A stretch of DNA of 64,000 nucleotides from Rhodocyclus purpureus (GTDB taxonomy: Bacteria; Pseudomonadota; Gammaproteobacteria; Burkholderiales; Rhodocyclaceae). The DNA lies in the NCBI RefSeq assembly GCF_016653115.1, contig NZ_NHRX01000019.1:34001-98000 (forward strand). Reading direction: 5' to 3'. Positions 38,640-47,809 of this stretch are shown here, in pieces. The notes below the pieces were generated by a model. That model was given only the letters and a program-made list of their open reading frames with translations, did no database searches and was not told the DNA's origin. The first letter of the stretch is position 1. The number at the start of each line of letters is the position of its first letter. The position numbers and the translations under genes were made by a program.

Positions 38640-39608
38640 TCACCCTGCGGCGGCGAGGAAGGCGTCGTAGCGGCGGATGAACTGCGCCGGAATCTCGAAG
38701 TGCGGCAAGGCGCCGGTCGGCAGTTCGACGACCGTCCAGTTGGGCTTGCCGGCATACGCCGCAGCGCCGCGGTAATCGACGAAATCGCCGCGCACCCCGT
38801 GCGCCATCCACACCGGCAGCAGCAGCGACTGATAGATGCGCGGGATGTCGCGCGAAAACAGGAAGCCGCTGACGAAATCGTAGGGTGCAAAGCGCGCTCC
38901 CGGCTGATGCGTGGTCAGCCACGCATACTCGAACACGCCCTCGTCGATTTCCCGGCGCCCCCAGCTCTTTTCGAGGAAGAAGCGGATGCTCGGCCGGGTG
39001 GTGAGCGCGGAGAAGAGGCCCCGGCTCAAGAGCGGCAGATTGAATGCTCCGTAGAGCAGCGGCATGCCGCGCGTGCTGCCGCGCGGGCCGGGAACCTCGG
39101 CCTTCGCGTCGAAGCCGGTCGGGCTGACCAGGGCCAGGCTGGCCAACTCGGCCGCTGACTCGTACGCCGTGCGCGCGAGAAACTCGCAGCCGAGCGAAAC
39201 GGCCAGCGCGTCGATCGGCGCCGCGCCGTGGCGACGGCGGATCTCGGCGATCATCGCCTGCACCGCGTCGGTCATCAGGCGGGGCGTGTAGCGGCGTTGG
39301 CTGCGTTCGGAAAAACCGAATCCGGGCAAGTCGAGCGCGTACACGGGACGTCGCTGCCGGTAATGCTCGTAGATCGGCTTCACCTCGTAGGCCGAGCCCG
39401 CAGCGTTGACGCTGTGGATGAGCAGCAGGGGCCGCTCTGCCGAATTCACGGGGCCATCCGCGTAGTACGACAGCCTGCCGGCAATCGAGTTGAACTCGCT
39501 CCGCTCGCCGGGCAGCGCCGGCGGCAAGGGAGGCGTCAGTTCGCGCTGTGCCTCGGCACGAGCCCTTCCCGGCATTCCCGTAGCTGTCGTATGCTTCGTC
39601 GTATCCAT
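38640..39608 (-). CDS. Alpha/beta hydrolase
   Basis: The 322-residue protein has the alpha/beta hydrolase fold: an oxyanion-hole strand LLLIHSVNAAGSAYE, ALDLPGFGFSER, the nucleophile elbow LAVSLGCE (Ser flanked by Val and Leu-Gly), a late Asp (RGDFVDY) and the His in LPHFEIP. The substrate is unknown. It has no signal peptide. GGGGAGGAG about six bases before the ATG at 39608 fixes the start. It is divergent from msrB. Confidence 0.85.
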   Translation of the reverse strand: MDTTKHTTATGMPGRARAEAQRELTPPLPPALPGERSEFNSIAGRLSYYADGPVNSAERPLLLIHSVNAAGSAYEVKPIYEHYRQRRPVYALDLPGFGFSERSQRRYTPRLMTDAVQAMIAEIRRRHGAAPIDALAVSLGCEFLARTAYESAAELASLALVSPTGFDAKAEVPGPRGSTRGMPLLYGAFNLPLLSRGLFSALTTRPSIRFFLEKSWGRREIDEGVFEYAWLTTHQPGARFAPYDFVSGFLFSRDIPRIYQSLLLPVWMAHGVRGDFVDYRGAAAYAGKPNWTVVELPTGALPHFEIPAQFIRRYDAFLAAAG

Positions 39609-39817
39609 GCGCGACTCCTCCCCGGGCGGGAGATGCAGTGCCGGGCGAAAACCCGGCGCGCCTGCTTTCCCGCAATCGATTATCAGTGAAATCCGGAGCG
39701 AGGTCACGAACGGAATTCCCCCCGGACAGCCGTCCAGAGCGCGCACGAGGAACTTCGTCGCGCAGAACCATGTCATTCTACATTCAAGAGACCGCATTCT
39801 TGTCCAAGGAGTTCAGC

Positions 39818-40315
39818 ATGTCCCGTTTGTCGTCGATTTTCCCTGCCTTCTCCGAGCGCCTGAAAGGAAAAGATGCTGCGAGCGCAGCAGCACCGGCCTG
39901 TGGCTGCGGCGCGTCGAAGACTCCGGCCGAATTGAGGGCGGAGCTTGGCGAGGAACGTTACCGGGTCCTGTTCGAGGAAGCGACCGAGTACGCGCACAGC
40001 AGCCCGCTCAACGCCGAAAAGCGCGACGGCACCTTCATCTGCGCCAGCTGCCACCAGCCGCTGTTCGACAGCAGCCGCAAGTACAACAGCGGCACCGGCT
40101 GGCCGAGCTTCTGGGAAGCCCTGCCCGGCGCGGTCGGGTTCAAGACCGACCACAAGCTGATCATGCCGCGCACCGAATACCACTGCTCGCGCTGCGGCGG
40201 ACACCAGGGGCACGTCTTCGACGACGGCCCGCAACCGACCGGACAGCGCTTCTGCAACAACGGGCTGGCACTGGACTTCGTGCCACGCGACGAACAACTG
40301 CCGCCCTTACGCTGA
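39818..40315 (+). CDS. msrB: Peptide-methionine (R)-S-oxide reductase MsrB
   Basis: The 165-residue protein has zinc ligands C75, C78 (CASC) and C123, C126 (CSRC), the GTGWPSFWE segment and the catalytic C146 in RFCNNG. An extra ~35-residue N-terminal stretch with ACGCGAS is not part of the usual domain. It reduces the R epimer of methionine sulfoxide, complementing MsrA at 29879. AAGGAG lies nine bases before the ATG at 39818; a frame open further upstream is not conserved. Confidence 0.94.
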   Translation: MSRLSSIFPAFSERLKGKDAASAAAPACGCGASKTPAELRAELGEERYRVLFEEATEYAHSSPLNAEKRDGTFICASCHQPLFDSSRKYNSGTGWPSFWEALPGAVGFKTDHKLIMPRTEYHCSRCGGHQGHVFDDGPQPTGQRFCNNGLALDFVPRDEQLPPLR

Positions 40316-40423
40316 AACGGCGTCTATAATCGTGGGCTATGGAGAGTTCATCGCGCAAAAGGCAGACCGGGAGACAGTTCTGCGCGCGGCGGGGGACCAG
40401 TCGCCCTGATCGGAACAGTGCCC

Positions 40424-42175
40424 ATGGATAGAAGGGTCGACGTCGATCAGCTGCCGGTCGCCTACTGCAGCGTCGACCGCAAGGGCGTGCTTCAACTCGG
40501 CAATCGGGCAGCGCTGCACCTGCTCGGCATCCGCAACCACGGCCGGTTCAGACCGCGCCCGTTCGCGTCGCTGTTCGCCGAGGCAGAGCAAGCGGAACTC
40601 GCGCGCTTTTTCGAGCGCGTCTTCGCCGGCAAGAAGGACTGTGTTTGCGAAGTTGCGATGACGAGCCAGGACGGCAAGGAACGCTGGATGCTGCAGCTCA
40701 AGGCGGCGGCCGACGCTGAGGCCGAGGCTTGTCATCTGACCCTGCTCGACATCAGCGAGCGCAAACGCAGCGAGCAGCGCTTGGAGGCGCGCGCCAAAGT
40801 GCGCGAAATGCTCGCCAACGACGAGGCGCTTTCCGAAATCCTGAAGGAGATCGCGCTCGGGGTCGAGTCGACCGACGTCGACGCACTGTGCAGCATCATG
40901 CTGATCGACGAGCAAAGCGACGGCGACCGCCTGATCGTGGGCGCGGCACCGCATCTGCCCGCCACCTTCGTCGCGGCGGTCGATGGCATGGCCATCGGTG
41001 TCGGTCAGGGAAGCTGCGGGACTGCCTCATTCACCGGCAAGCGGGTCGTCTGCGAGGACGTCCAGCAGCACCCCTACTGGCGGGACTGGCGCACGCTCGC
41101 CGCAAACGCCGGAGTCGCCGCCTGCTGGTCGCAGCCGATTCCGGGAACGACGCGCAGAACGCTCGGCGCGCTGGCGCTCTACCATACGGCGCCACGCCGA
41201 CCGACGAACGACGAGATCCAGCTGATCGAGGAAGCGGCACAGTTGGCCAGCATCGCCATCGAGAAACACCGCGCCAGCAAGGCGCTGCGCGCCAGCGAGG
41301 AACGCTGGAAATTCGCGCTCGAGGGTTCCTACGACGGCATCTGGGACTGGAACGTCATCAGCGGCGAAATGATCTTCTCACCACGCTGGCTGGCGATGTT
41401 CGGCTATTCGGAACAGGACCGGATCAGCCACGTCGACGAGCTGCGCAAGCTCATCCATGCCGACGACCGCGAGCAGGTCGAGATGATCCTGCGCGAGTGC
41501 CTCGACGGCCGCAGCGACCGCTATGCGGGCGAGTTCCGCCTGCGCTGCCGCGACGGGAGCTGGAAGTGGACGCTCAGCCGGGGGATGGTCGTCAGTCGTA
41601 GCGCGCAGGGGCAGGCACTGCGCATGATCGGTACGCAAAGCGACATCAGCGAGCAGAAGCGCCTGGAAGAGGAACTGCGCGCGCTGACGACCACCGACCC
41701 GATCACCCGTCTTGCCAACCACCAACACTTCTGCGCGCGACTACGCGAGGAACATGCCCGTCTGCAGCGCCAGCCGGGACTGACGGCCAGCGTCGTCGCC
41801 CTCCACCTCGACGGTTTCAAGAACATCAACGGGCGTTTCGGTCATGCGGTCGGCGACGAGATACTCGCGCACTTCGGCGAACTGCTGCGTCAGCAGTTGC
41901 GCGTCGGCGACGTGGCCGGTCACCTGGGTAGCGGTGAATTCGCCATCATGCTGGCCGGTAGCGACGCCAGCGCTGCCAAGCAGCTTGTCCGGCGCCTGCG
42001 CCAGAGCCTCGCCAAGTCGCCGATCGCCATCGGCGACGAAGAGGTCTTCCTCGTCGTCAGCGTCGGCGTGTCCCTGATCAAGGCGGGCGACACGACTTTC
42101 GAAGCATCGCTGCTGCGCGCCGAGAACGCCCTGCGCAAGGCCAGGCCAGGCGAGCGCATTTCCGTCGCCGCCTGA
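40424..42175 (+). CDS. PAS-GAF-PAS-GGDEF protein with degenerate GGDEF motif
   Basis: The 583-residue cytoplasmic sensor is arranged as a PAS-like domain (about 8-115), a GAF domain (about 125-290: GVGQGSCGTASFTGK, ACWSQPI), a PAS/PAC domain (about 295-415: FALEGSYDGIWDWN) and a GGDEF domain (about 420-580). The signature reads GSGEF at residues 502-506, so the third position, a Mg-binding acid in active cyclases, is Gly. It is therefore probably not an active diguanylate cyclase and may bind GTP or c-di-GMP instead. The ATG at 40424 is preferred to the GTG at 40418. Confidence 0.87.
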   Translation: MDRRVDVDQLPVAYCSVDRKGVLQLGNRAALHLLGIRNHGRFRPRPFASLFAEAEQAELARFFERVFAGKKDCVCEVAMTSQDGKERWMLQLKAAADAEAEACHLTLLDISERKRSEQRLEARAKVREMLANDEALSEILKEIALGVESTDVDALCSIMLIDEQSDGDRLIVGAAPHLPATFVAAVDGMAIGVGQGSCGTASFTGKRVVCEDVQQHPYWRDWRTLAANAGVAACWSQPIPGTTRRTLGALALYHTAPRRPTNDEIQLIEEAAQLASIAIEKHRASKALRASEERWKFALEGSYDGIWDWNVISGEMIFSPRWLAMFGYSEQDRISHVDELRKLIHADDREQVEMILRECLDGRSDRYAGEFRLRCRDGSWKWTLSRGMVVSRSAQGQALRMIGTQSDISEQKRLEEELRALTTTDPITRLANHQHFCARLREEHARLQRQPGLTASVVALHLDGFKNINGRFGHAVGDEILAHFGELLRQQLRVGDVAGHLGSGEFAIMLAGSDASAAKQLVRRLRQSLAKSPIAIGDEEVFLVVSVGVSLIKAGDTTFEASLLRAENALRKARPGERISVAA

Positions 42176-42213
42176 GCGGCCATCGCGGCGGGAGGACAGG
42201 TAGAATCCCGCCC

Positions 42214-44901
42214 ATGACTACGCACAAGACCGACGCCAGCACGCGCATCCACCGCCTGGCCGACTACACCCCCCCCGACTTCCTGGTCGACCGCGTCGAC
42301 CTCGACTTCGACTTTCGCGACGACGCGGTCGTCGTCTCGGCAACGCTGGCGCTGCGCCGCAATCCGCAGAGCGCAGCCCCGGACGCGCCGCTCGTCCTCG
42401 ACGGCGAAGCGCTGGAAACGCTGTCGCTCGCCATCGACGGCATCGACCTCCCGCCCGAGCGCTACACGCTCGGCGCCGGCACGCTCGTCATCGACGACGC
42501 GCTCCCCGGCGCGGCCGCTGCCTTCACCCTGCGCAGCGTCGTGCGCATCCGTCCCGACCAGAACACGCAGCTTTCCGGGCTCTATCGCTCCGCCGACGGC
42601 TATTTCACGCAGTGCGAGGCGCAGGGCTTCCGCCGCATCACCTGGTTCCCCGACCGCCCCGACGTGATGGCGCGATTCACGGTGACGCTGCACGCCGACC
42701 GCGAGCGGCTGCCGGTGCTCCTGGCCAACGGCAACCCGGTCGGCAGCGGCGAGGAAACCGACGCCTTCGGGGTAAGCCGCCACTGGGCTCGCTGGGAGGA
42801 CCCGTTCCCGAAACCCTCCTACCTGTTCGCCGTCGTCGCCGCGAAACTCGACGTGCTGCGCGACCACTTCGTCACCGCCTCCGGCCGCCGCGTCGAACTC
42901 GCGATCTACGTCGAACCGGGCAAGCTCGACCAGTGCGATCACGCGATGGCCGCGCTCAAGCAGTCGATGCGCTGGGACGAAGAGCGCTTCGGCCTCGAAT
43001 GCGACCTCGACCACTACATGATCGTCGCCGTCGGCGACTTCAACATGGGCGCGATGGAGAACAAGGGCCTCAACATCTTCAACACCAAGTACGTGCTGGC
43101 GCGCGCCGACCTCGCCACCGACCTGGACTACGAGGGCATCGACCGCGTCGTCGCGCACGAGTACTTCCACAACTGGACCGGCAACCGCGTCACCTGCCGC
43201 GACTGGTTCCAGCTCTCGCTGAAGGAGGGCCTCACCGTCTTCCGCGACCAGGAATTCGGCGCCGACGTGCACCAGCCGGCGGTGAGCCGCATCCGCGAGG
43301 TGCGCATCCTGCGCGCGACGCAGTACCCCGAGGACGCCGGCCCGATGCGCCACCCGGTGCGCCCATCCGAGTACCAGGAAATCAACAACTTCTACACGGC
43401 GACCGTGTACCAGAAGGGCGCCGAAGTGGTGCGCATGCTGCAGACCCTGCTCGGCCGCGAGGGATTCCGCGCCGGCATGGACCTCTACTTCGCGCGCCAC
43501 GACGGGCAGGCGGTCACCTGCGAGGACTTCGTCGCGGCGATGGCCGACGCCAACGGTGCCGACCTCAAGCAGTTCATGCGCTGGTACGAACGCGCCGGAA
43601 CGCCGCGCCTCAAGGCTTGCGGCGAATACGACGCGCAGGCGCGCCGTTATGTCCTGACGCTGACGCAGTCGATGCCGGATGACGCAGCCGCCGAGCCGCT
43701 GTGCATCCCGGTCGTCGTCGGCCTGCTCGGGCCGGACGGGGCCGACCTGCCGCTGCGCCTTTCCGGCGAGGAAAAACACGAGGCGCCGACCACGCGCACG
43801 CTGCTGCTCAAGGAAAGCAGCCAGCAGTTCGTCTTCGCGGACATCGACGCGCCGCCGGTCGCCTCACTGCTGCGCGGCTTCTCGGCGCCGGTGCACCTCG
43901 ACTTCGCGCAGCCCGACGTCGAACTCGCTCAGCGCATGGCACACGACAGCGACCCGTTCAACCGCTGGGAAGCCGGTCAGCAGCTGGCGACGCGACTGCT
44001 TCTCGGTGCCGCCGCGCGCTCCGCCTCAGAACCGACGGTCGCCGACGAATGGCCGGACAGCTTCGCCGTCGCCGCCGCACGCATCCTCGACTCGGCGCTC
44101 GCCCCTGGCGGCGACCCGGCCTTCGCCGCCGAAGCGCTGGCGCTGCCCTCGGAAGCGACGCTCGCCGAAGAAATGGCGGTGGTCGACCCCGACGCGCTGT
44201 TCACCGCGCGCATGGGACTGCGCGCCTTCCTCGGCCAACGCCTGCGCGAACGCCTCGAAACCCTCTACGAAAAACTCGCCCCGAGCGGCCCCTACCGGCC
44301 CCTGCCCGCCGACGCCGGCCGCCGCGCCCTGCGCAGCCTCTGCCTCGACCTGATCACCGCTGCCGACCCCGACGCCGGCTGCGCGCTCGCCGCGCGCCAG
44401 TTCGCCGCCGCCGACAACATGAGCGACCAGTACGCGGCGCTGGCGCTGCTCGCGCACCACGACCGCCCGGAAGCGGCGGCTGCCCTCGCCGAGTTCCACG
44501 CGCGCTGGCAGAAGGAAGCGCTGGCGATCGACAAGTGGCTGCTGGTGCAGGCGACCAGCAGGCGCCCGGACACCCTCTCGGTCGTGCGCCGGCTGACCAA
44601 GCACCGCGATTTCGACCTGCGCAACCCGAACAAGGTCTATTCGCTGCTGCGCGGCTTCGGCGCCAACCACGTCCGCTTCCACGCGGCCGACGGCACCGGC
44701 TACCGCTTCATGGCCGAGCAGACGCTGGCGCTCGACGCGATCAACCCGCAGGTGGCGGCGCGCCTGGCGCGCGCCTTCGACCGCTGGCGGCGCTTCGACG
44801 CCGGCCGCCAGGCGCACGCGCGGCAGGCCCTGGAACGGCTCGCCGGCAACGCCAGCCTGTCGCGCGACGTCAGCGAGATCGTCGGTCGCGCGCTCGGCTG
44901 A
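42214..44901 (+). CDS. pepN: Aminopeptidase N
   Basis: The 895-residue M1 metallopeptidase has the substrate-binding GAMEN at residues 279-283 and the zinc motif HEYFHNW with H315, E316, H319 and the third ligand E338 (LKEGLT). The length and the C-terminal Ig-like plus helical domains match the E. coli PepN type. It removes N-terminal residues from peptides in the cytoplasm. The ATG at 42214 has a weak GGTAGAAT upstream; no conserved sequence precedes it. Confidence 0.97.
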   Translation: MTTHKTDASTRIHRLADYTPPDFLVDRVDLDFDFRDDAVVVSATLALRRNPQSAAPDAPLVLDGEALETLSLAIDGIDLPPERYTLGAGTLVIDDALPGAAAAFTLRSVVRIRPDQNTQLSGLYRSADGYFTQCEAQGFRRITWFPDRPDVMARFTVTLHADRERLPVLLANGNPVGSGEETDAFGVSRHWARWEDPFPKPSYLFAVVAAKLDVLRDHFVTASGRRVELAIYVEPGKLDQCDHAMAALKQSMRWDEERFGLECDLDHYMIVAVGDFNMGAMENKGLNIFNTKYVLARADLATDLDYEGIDRVVAHEYFHNWTGNRVTCRDWFQLSLKEGLTVFRDQEFGADVHQPAVSRIREVRILRATQYPEDAGPMRHPVRPSEYQEINNFYTATVYQKGAEVVRMLQTLLGREGFRAGMDLYFARHDGQAVTCEDFVAAMADANGADLKQFMRWYERAGTPRLKACGEYDAQARRYVLTLTQSMPDDAAAEPLCIPVVVGLLGPDGADLPLRLSGEEKHEAPTTRTLLLKESSQQFVFADIDAPPVASLLRGFSAPVHLDFAQPDVELAQRMAHDSDPFNRWEAGQQLATRLLLGAAARSASEPTVADEWPDSFAVAAARILDSALAPGGDPAFAAEALALPSEATLAEEMAVVDPDALFTARMGLRAFLGQRLRERLETLYEKLAPSGPYRPLPADAGRRALRSLCLDLITAADPDAGCALAARQFAAADNMSDQYAALALLAHHDRPEAAAALAEFHARWQKEALAIDKWLLVQATSRRPDTLSVVRRLTKHRDFDLRNPNKVYSLLRGFGANHVRFHAADGTGYRFMAEQTLALDAINPQVAARLARAFDRWRRFDAGRQAHARQALERLAGNASLSRDVSEIVGRALG

Positions 44902-44920
44902 GCGCGCAGCAGGGCAGGCC

Positions 44921-45001
44921 CCGATTCGGGCCTTCCGGCCCTCCCAGTGCGATACAGAAGAACAAACTGGATTGCCACGGCGCTACGCGCCTCGCAATGA
45001 C
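44921..45001. repeat. REP-like palindrome plus half copy of repeat A
   Basis: GATTCGGGCCTTCCGGCCCT plus CCCA (44921-44944) is a family-2 REP 19 bp after the pepN stop. It is followed by the half element 44967-45001 (CTGGATTGCCACGGCGCTAC to CAATGAC), which begins the tandem array downstream. Confidence 0.7.
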
Positions 45002-45432
45002 GGGATAGGGAATAGTCATCGCGACCCGCAGGGCGCGGCGATCCAGCTCGTGGGGCAGTTCCAGATTCACTCGCGTCTATCTGGAACGCCGCAAGTACAG
45101 AAGAACGGACTGGATTGCCACGGCGCTACGCGCCTCGCAATGACGGGATAGCGACTCGTCATCGCGAGCCCGCAGGGCGTGGCGATCCAGTTCGTGGGGC
45201 AGTTCCAGATTCACTCGCGCCTATATGGACCGCCGCAAGTACAGAAGAACAAACTGGATTGCCACGGCGCTACGCGCCTCGCAATGACGGGATAGCGACT
45301 CGTCATCGCGAGCCCGCATGGCGGGGCGATGCAGTTCGTGGGGCAGTTCCAGATTCACTCGCGTCTATCTGGAACGCCGCAAGTACAGAAGAACGAACTG
45401 GATTGCCGCGGCGCTACGCGCCTCGCAATGAC
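45002..45432 (-). repeat. Tandem array of three inverted A repeats, 143/144-bp period
   Basis: Full copies lie at 45015-45144, 45158-45288 and 45302-45432, each reading GTCATCGCGA to TCGCAATGAC. The interior is well conserved (TCGTGGGGCAGTTCCAGATT, CACTCGCG, CGCCGCAAGTACAGAAGAAC) and differs from the interior of the 27.2-kb array. Copies differ at a few positions, so the duplication is not brand new. The array fills the gap between pepN and the convergent ychJ-like gene, and no gene is present there. Confidence 0.9.
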
Positions 45433-45510
45433 GGCAGCGAATGGCTGCGTTTCATGCTCAGGGACGGCACGACTCGCCATGATCATTAACGCAGCGTAAC
45501 CCGACACTCA
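45433..45510 (-). repeat. Module B (inverted) next to the ychJ-like gene
   Basis: GGCAGCGAATGGCTGCGTTT, CATGCTCAGGGACGGCACGA, CTCGCCATGATCATTAACGC and AGCGTAACCCGACAC in sequence. Nearly the same ~75 bp follow the A copy at 52023, and the same module precedes A copies at 17941 and 59114 in the other orientation. It ends 5 bp from the stop of the ychJ-like gene. Confidence 0.7.
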
Positions 45511-45514
45511 CCAG

Positions 45515-45895
45515 CTACGCGCCGACGTCCCCGTCCACGTAACACCAGCGCCCGTCCTCGCGCACGAAGCGGCTCGTCTCGCGCATCTGCTGCGTCGGTC
45601 CGCCGGCGCGGAAGCGCGCGACGAACTCGACCTCGGCGCGGTCGCCATCCGGCACGTGCCGGCGCACCTCGAGACCGAGCCACTTCGGCTGCCGCCCCTG
45701 CTCGAAGCCGAGCGACTCCGGCCGCGTCGACGGGTGCCAGGTCGCCAGCACGTAGTCGGCCAGGCGCAAGGCGTACGCCGAGTAGCGCGAGCGCATCAGC
45801 TTCTCGGCGTCGGGCGCCGGCATGCCGGAATGAAAGACGCCGCAACAGTCGGCATAGGGCAGGCCGGAATAGCAGGGACATAGCTTCTTCTTCAT
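45515..45895 (-). CDS. YchJ-family SEC-C motif protein
   Basis: The 126-residue protein starts with a SEC-C zinc motif (CPCYSGLPYADCCG) and continues as the UPF0225/YchJ NTF2-like domain (LMRSRYSAYALRLADYVLATW, PKWLGLEV, VEFVARFR). Function is not established. The second, C-terminal SEC-C motif of full-length YchJ is absent. The ATG at 45895 gives MKKKLCPC; longer upstream frames are not conserved. Confidence 0.85.
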   Translation of the reverse strand: MKKKLCPCYSGLPYADCCGVFHSGMPAPDAEKLMRSRYSAYALRLADYVLATWHPSTRPESLGFEQGRQPKWLGLEVRRHVPDGDRAEVEFVARFRAGGPTQQMRETSRFVREDGRWCYVDGDVGA

Positions 45896-46189
45896 CACGA
45901 AACTCGCAGAGGAACGGAACCGGGCGAGATGATGCCGCATCGGCGGCCGACGCGCATCCTCCCGGTGCAAGCTTGCCGCTCGCCTCGGCAGCCGCCAACG
46001 CCCTGCACGAGCCCGGCAAGGGCAAGCCGCCCGGCACCCGTGGCGACGCTAACGGCGGCCGGAAAACCGCATCCGGTGACCGCCATCGCTCATCACCCAA
46101 AGAAATATGTCGTCTTCGGTGATCCCCGTGAACTCCTAGAATCCAGCTGCAAGTTATCGAAAGCACCAGGTCATATTCAGGAGGAGACC

Positions 46190-47659
46190 ATGAGCACACT
46201 CGCGATAGGGGCGCCCATCCCTTACAAGGGCAACGACAAGCTGCTGTACGGCATCATCATGGGCGTGATCGCCTTCTGGTTGTTCGCGCAAACCACCTTG
46301 AACGTGGCGCCGGACATGCAGAGGGATCTCGGCCTCGACGCCAGCATGATGAACATCGCCGTGGCCATCACGGCACTGTTCTCGGGGATTTTCATCGTCG
46401 TCATCGGCGGCATCGCCGACCGCTTCGGCCGCGTCAAGGTCGTGCAGGCCGGTTTCATCCTGAACATGGTCGGCTCGCTGCTGATCGGCCTGGCGCCCGC
46501 CGGCGATCTGGCGACCGCCTTCCTGCTTGTCGGCCGCGCGCTGCAGGGCCTGTCGGCGGCCTGCATCATGCCGGCCAGCCTGGCGCTGGTGAAGACCTAC
46601 TGGGATGGTCCGGCCAGACAGCGGGCGGTGAGCCTGTGGTCGATCGGCTCCTGGGGCGGTTCCGGCGTCTGCTCGCTGTTCGGCGGCATGATGGCGGAGA
46701 ACTTCGGCTGGCGTTACATCTTCTTCGCCTCGATCGTCGTTTCGCTGATCGGCATGGCGATGATCAAGGGCACGCCGGAAAGCAAAGCTGAAAGCCGGGG
46801 TGACTACAAGTTCGACCTTGCCGGCGTGCTGACCTTCATGATTGCCATGGTGGCACTGCAGCTCTTCGTCACTCAGGGCAACAAGTTCGGCTGGAGCAGC
46901 CCGTTCATCCTCAGTCTGGCCGCGACCGCCGCGGTCTTCGCCACCCTGTTCTTCAGGATCGAGTCGCGGGCGGCCCGGGCCTTCGTGGACTTCACGCTTT
47001 TCCGCAACCCGACCTACCGGGGCGCCACCCTCTCCAACTTCCTGCTCAACGGTGTCGCCGGCACGCTGCTCGTCTCGCTGCAACTGGTGCAACGCGGCGG
47101 CGACATGAGCGCCCAGCAAGCCGGTGCGCTGACCCTGGGTTACGCGATCGCGATCATCGCCTTCATCCGCGTCGGCGAGAAGCTGCTGCAACGCTTCGGG
47201 GCGCGCAAGCCGATGATCTGGGGCTGCCTGATCACCGGTCTGTCGATCGTCCTGCTGTCGCCGGCCAACCTCATGCTGGCCGACTACAAGGTGCTGGCAG
47301 TGATCGGTTACACGCTGTTCGGCGTCGGTCTGGCCTTCTACGCCACCCCCTCCACCGATGCAGCGCTGTCCGCCCTGCCGCCTGCCCAGGCCGGTTCCGG
47401 TGCCGGCATCTACAAGATGGCCTCGTCGCTCGGTGCTGCCTTCGGGGTTGCCATCTCCGCCGCCATCTTCACGGCCCTGAGCGCCAATCCGGAAAGCATC
47501 AACTGGCTGGAAGGGGTGATCACCTTCGTCGGACGCCAGGATAATCTGGCGGTCCGTCAAGCCGCGATGATCGCGCTGGCATTCAACGTCTTCCTGATCC
47601 TCGCCGCGATCATCTCGATCATGCTGACCATCCCCAAGGCCGGCACCAGGAAGGACTGA
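46190..47659 (+). CDS. DHA2-type MFS transporter (14 membrane segments)
   Basis: The 489-residue protein has about 14 hydrophobic helices, GGIADRFGRVKVVQAG (MFS loop motif), and the drug-antiporter segment GRALQGLSAACIMPASLALV. The C-terminal half has APPAQAG-like ALPPAQAGSGAGIYKMAS, as in QacA/SmvA/EmrB-type exporters. The substrate is unknown. AGGAGGAG precedes the ATG at 46190. It stands alone, divergent from the ychJ-like gene across ~290 bp that hold no recognised site. Confidence 0.88.
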   Translation: MSTLAIGAPIPYKGNDKLLYGIIMGVIAFWLFAQTTLNVAPDMQRDLGLDASMMNIAVAITALFSGIFIVVIGGIADRFGRVKVVQAGFILNMVGSLLIGLAPAGDLATAFLLVGRALQGLSAACIMPASLALVKTYWDGPARQRAVSLWSIGSWGGSGVCSLFGGMMAENFGWRYIFFASIVVSLIGMAMIKGTPESKAESRGDYKFDLAGVLTFMIAMVALQLFVTQGNKFGWSSPFILSLAATAAVFATLFFRIESRAARAFVDFTLFRNPTYRGATLSNFLLNGVAGTLLVSLQLVQRGGDMSAQQAGALTLGYAIAIIAFIRVGEKLLQRFGARKPMIWGCLITGLSIVLLSPANLMLADYKVLAVIGYTLFGVGLAFYATPSTDAALSALPPAQAGSGAGIYKMASSLGAAFGVAISAAIFTALSANPESINWLEGVITFVGRQDNLAVRQAAMIALAFNVFLILAAIISIMLTIPKAGTRKD

Positions 47660-47767
47660 TGCGCCGCTGCTCGCTGTCTGGGTCGGCAGCCATGGCTCGA
47701 TGCCGGGAAGGGCATCGAGCCGGTCGGCGCCCCTTACTGGGTGGCGCTGACCGGGAATTTCCTGGTA

Positions 47768-47794
47768 TGAGGAGGCCCGCAGGAGCCCTCCTCA
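47768..47794. terminator. Palindromic hairpin between convergent MFS and leuA genes
   Basis: TGAGGAGG (47768-47775) and CCTCCTCA (47787-47794) form a perfect 8-bp stem with an 11-nt loop, 16 bp from the leuA stop. There is no T-run on either side. The position between convergent genes favours a bidirectional end structure. Confidence 0.4.
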
Positions 47795-47809
47795 GCCCAC
47801 TCAACGACT

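Noticed and set aside
45002..45432. Possible CRISPR array or tandem coding repeat
   Set aside because: The 143/144-bp units are whole repeats without variable spacers, and no reading frame continues through the array with protein-like composition; the open frame at 45115-45489 is a repeat translation.
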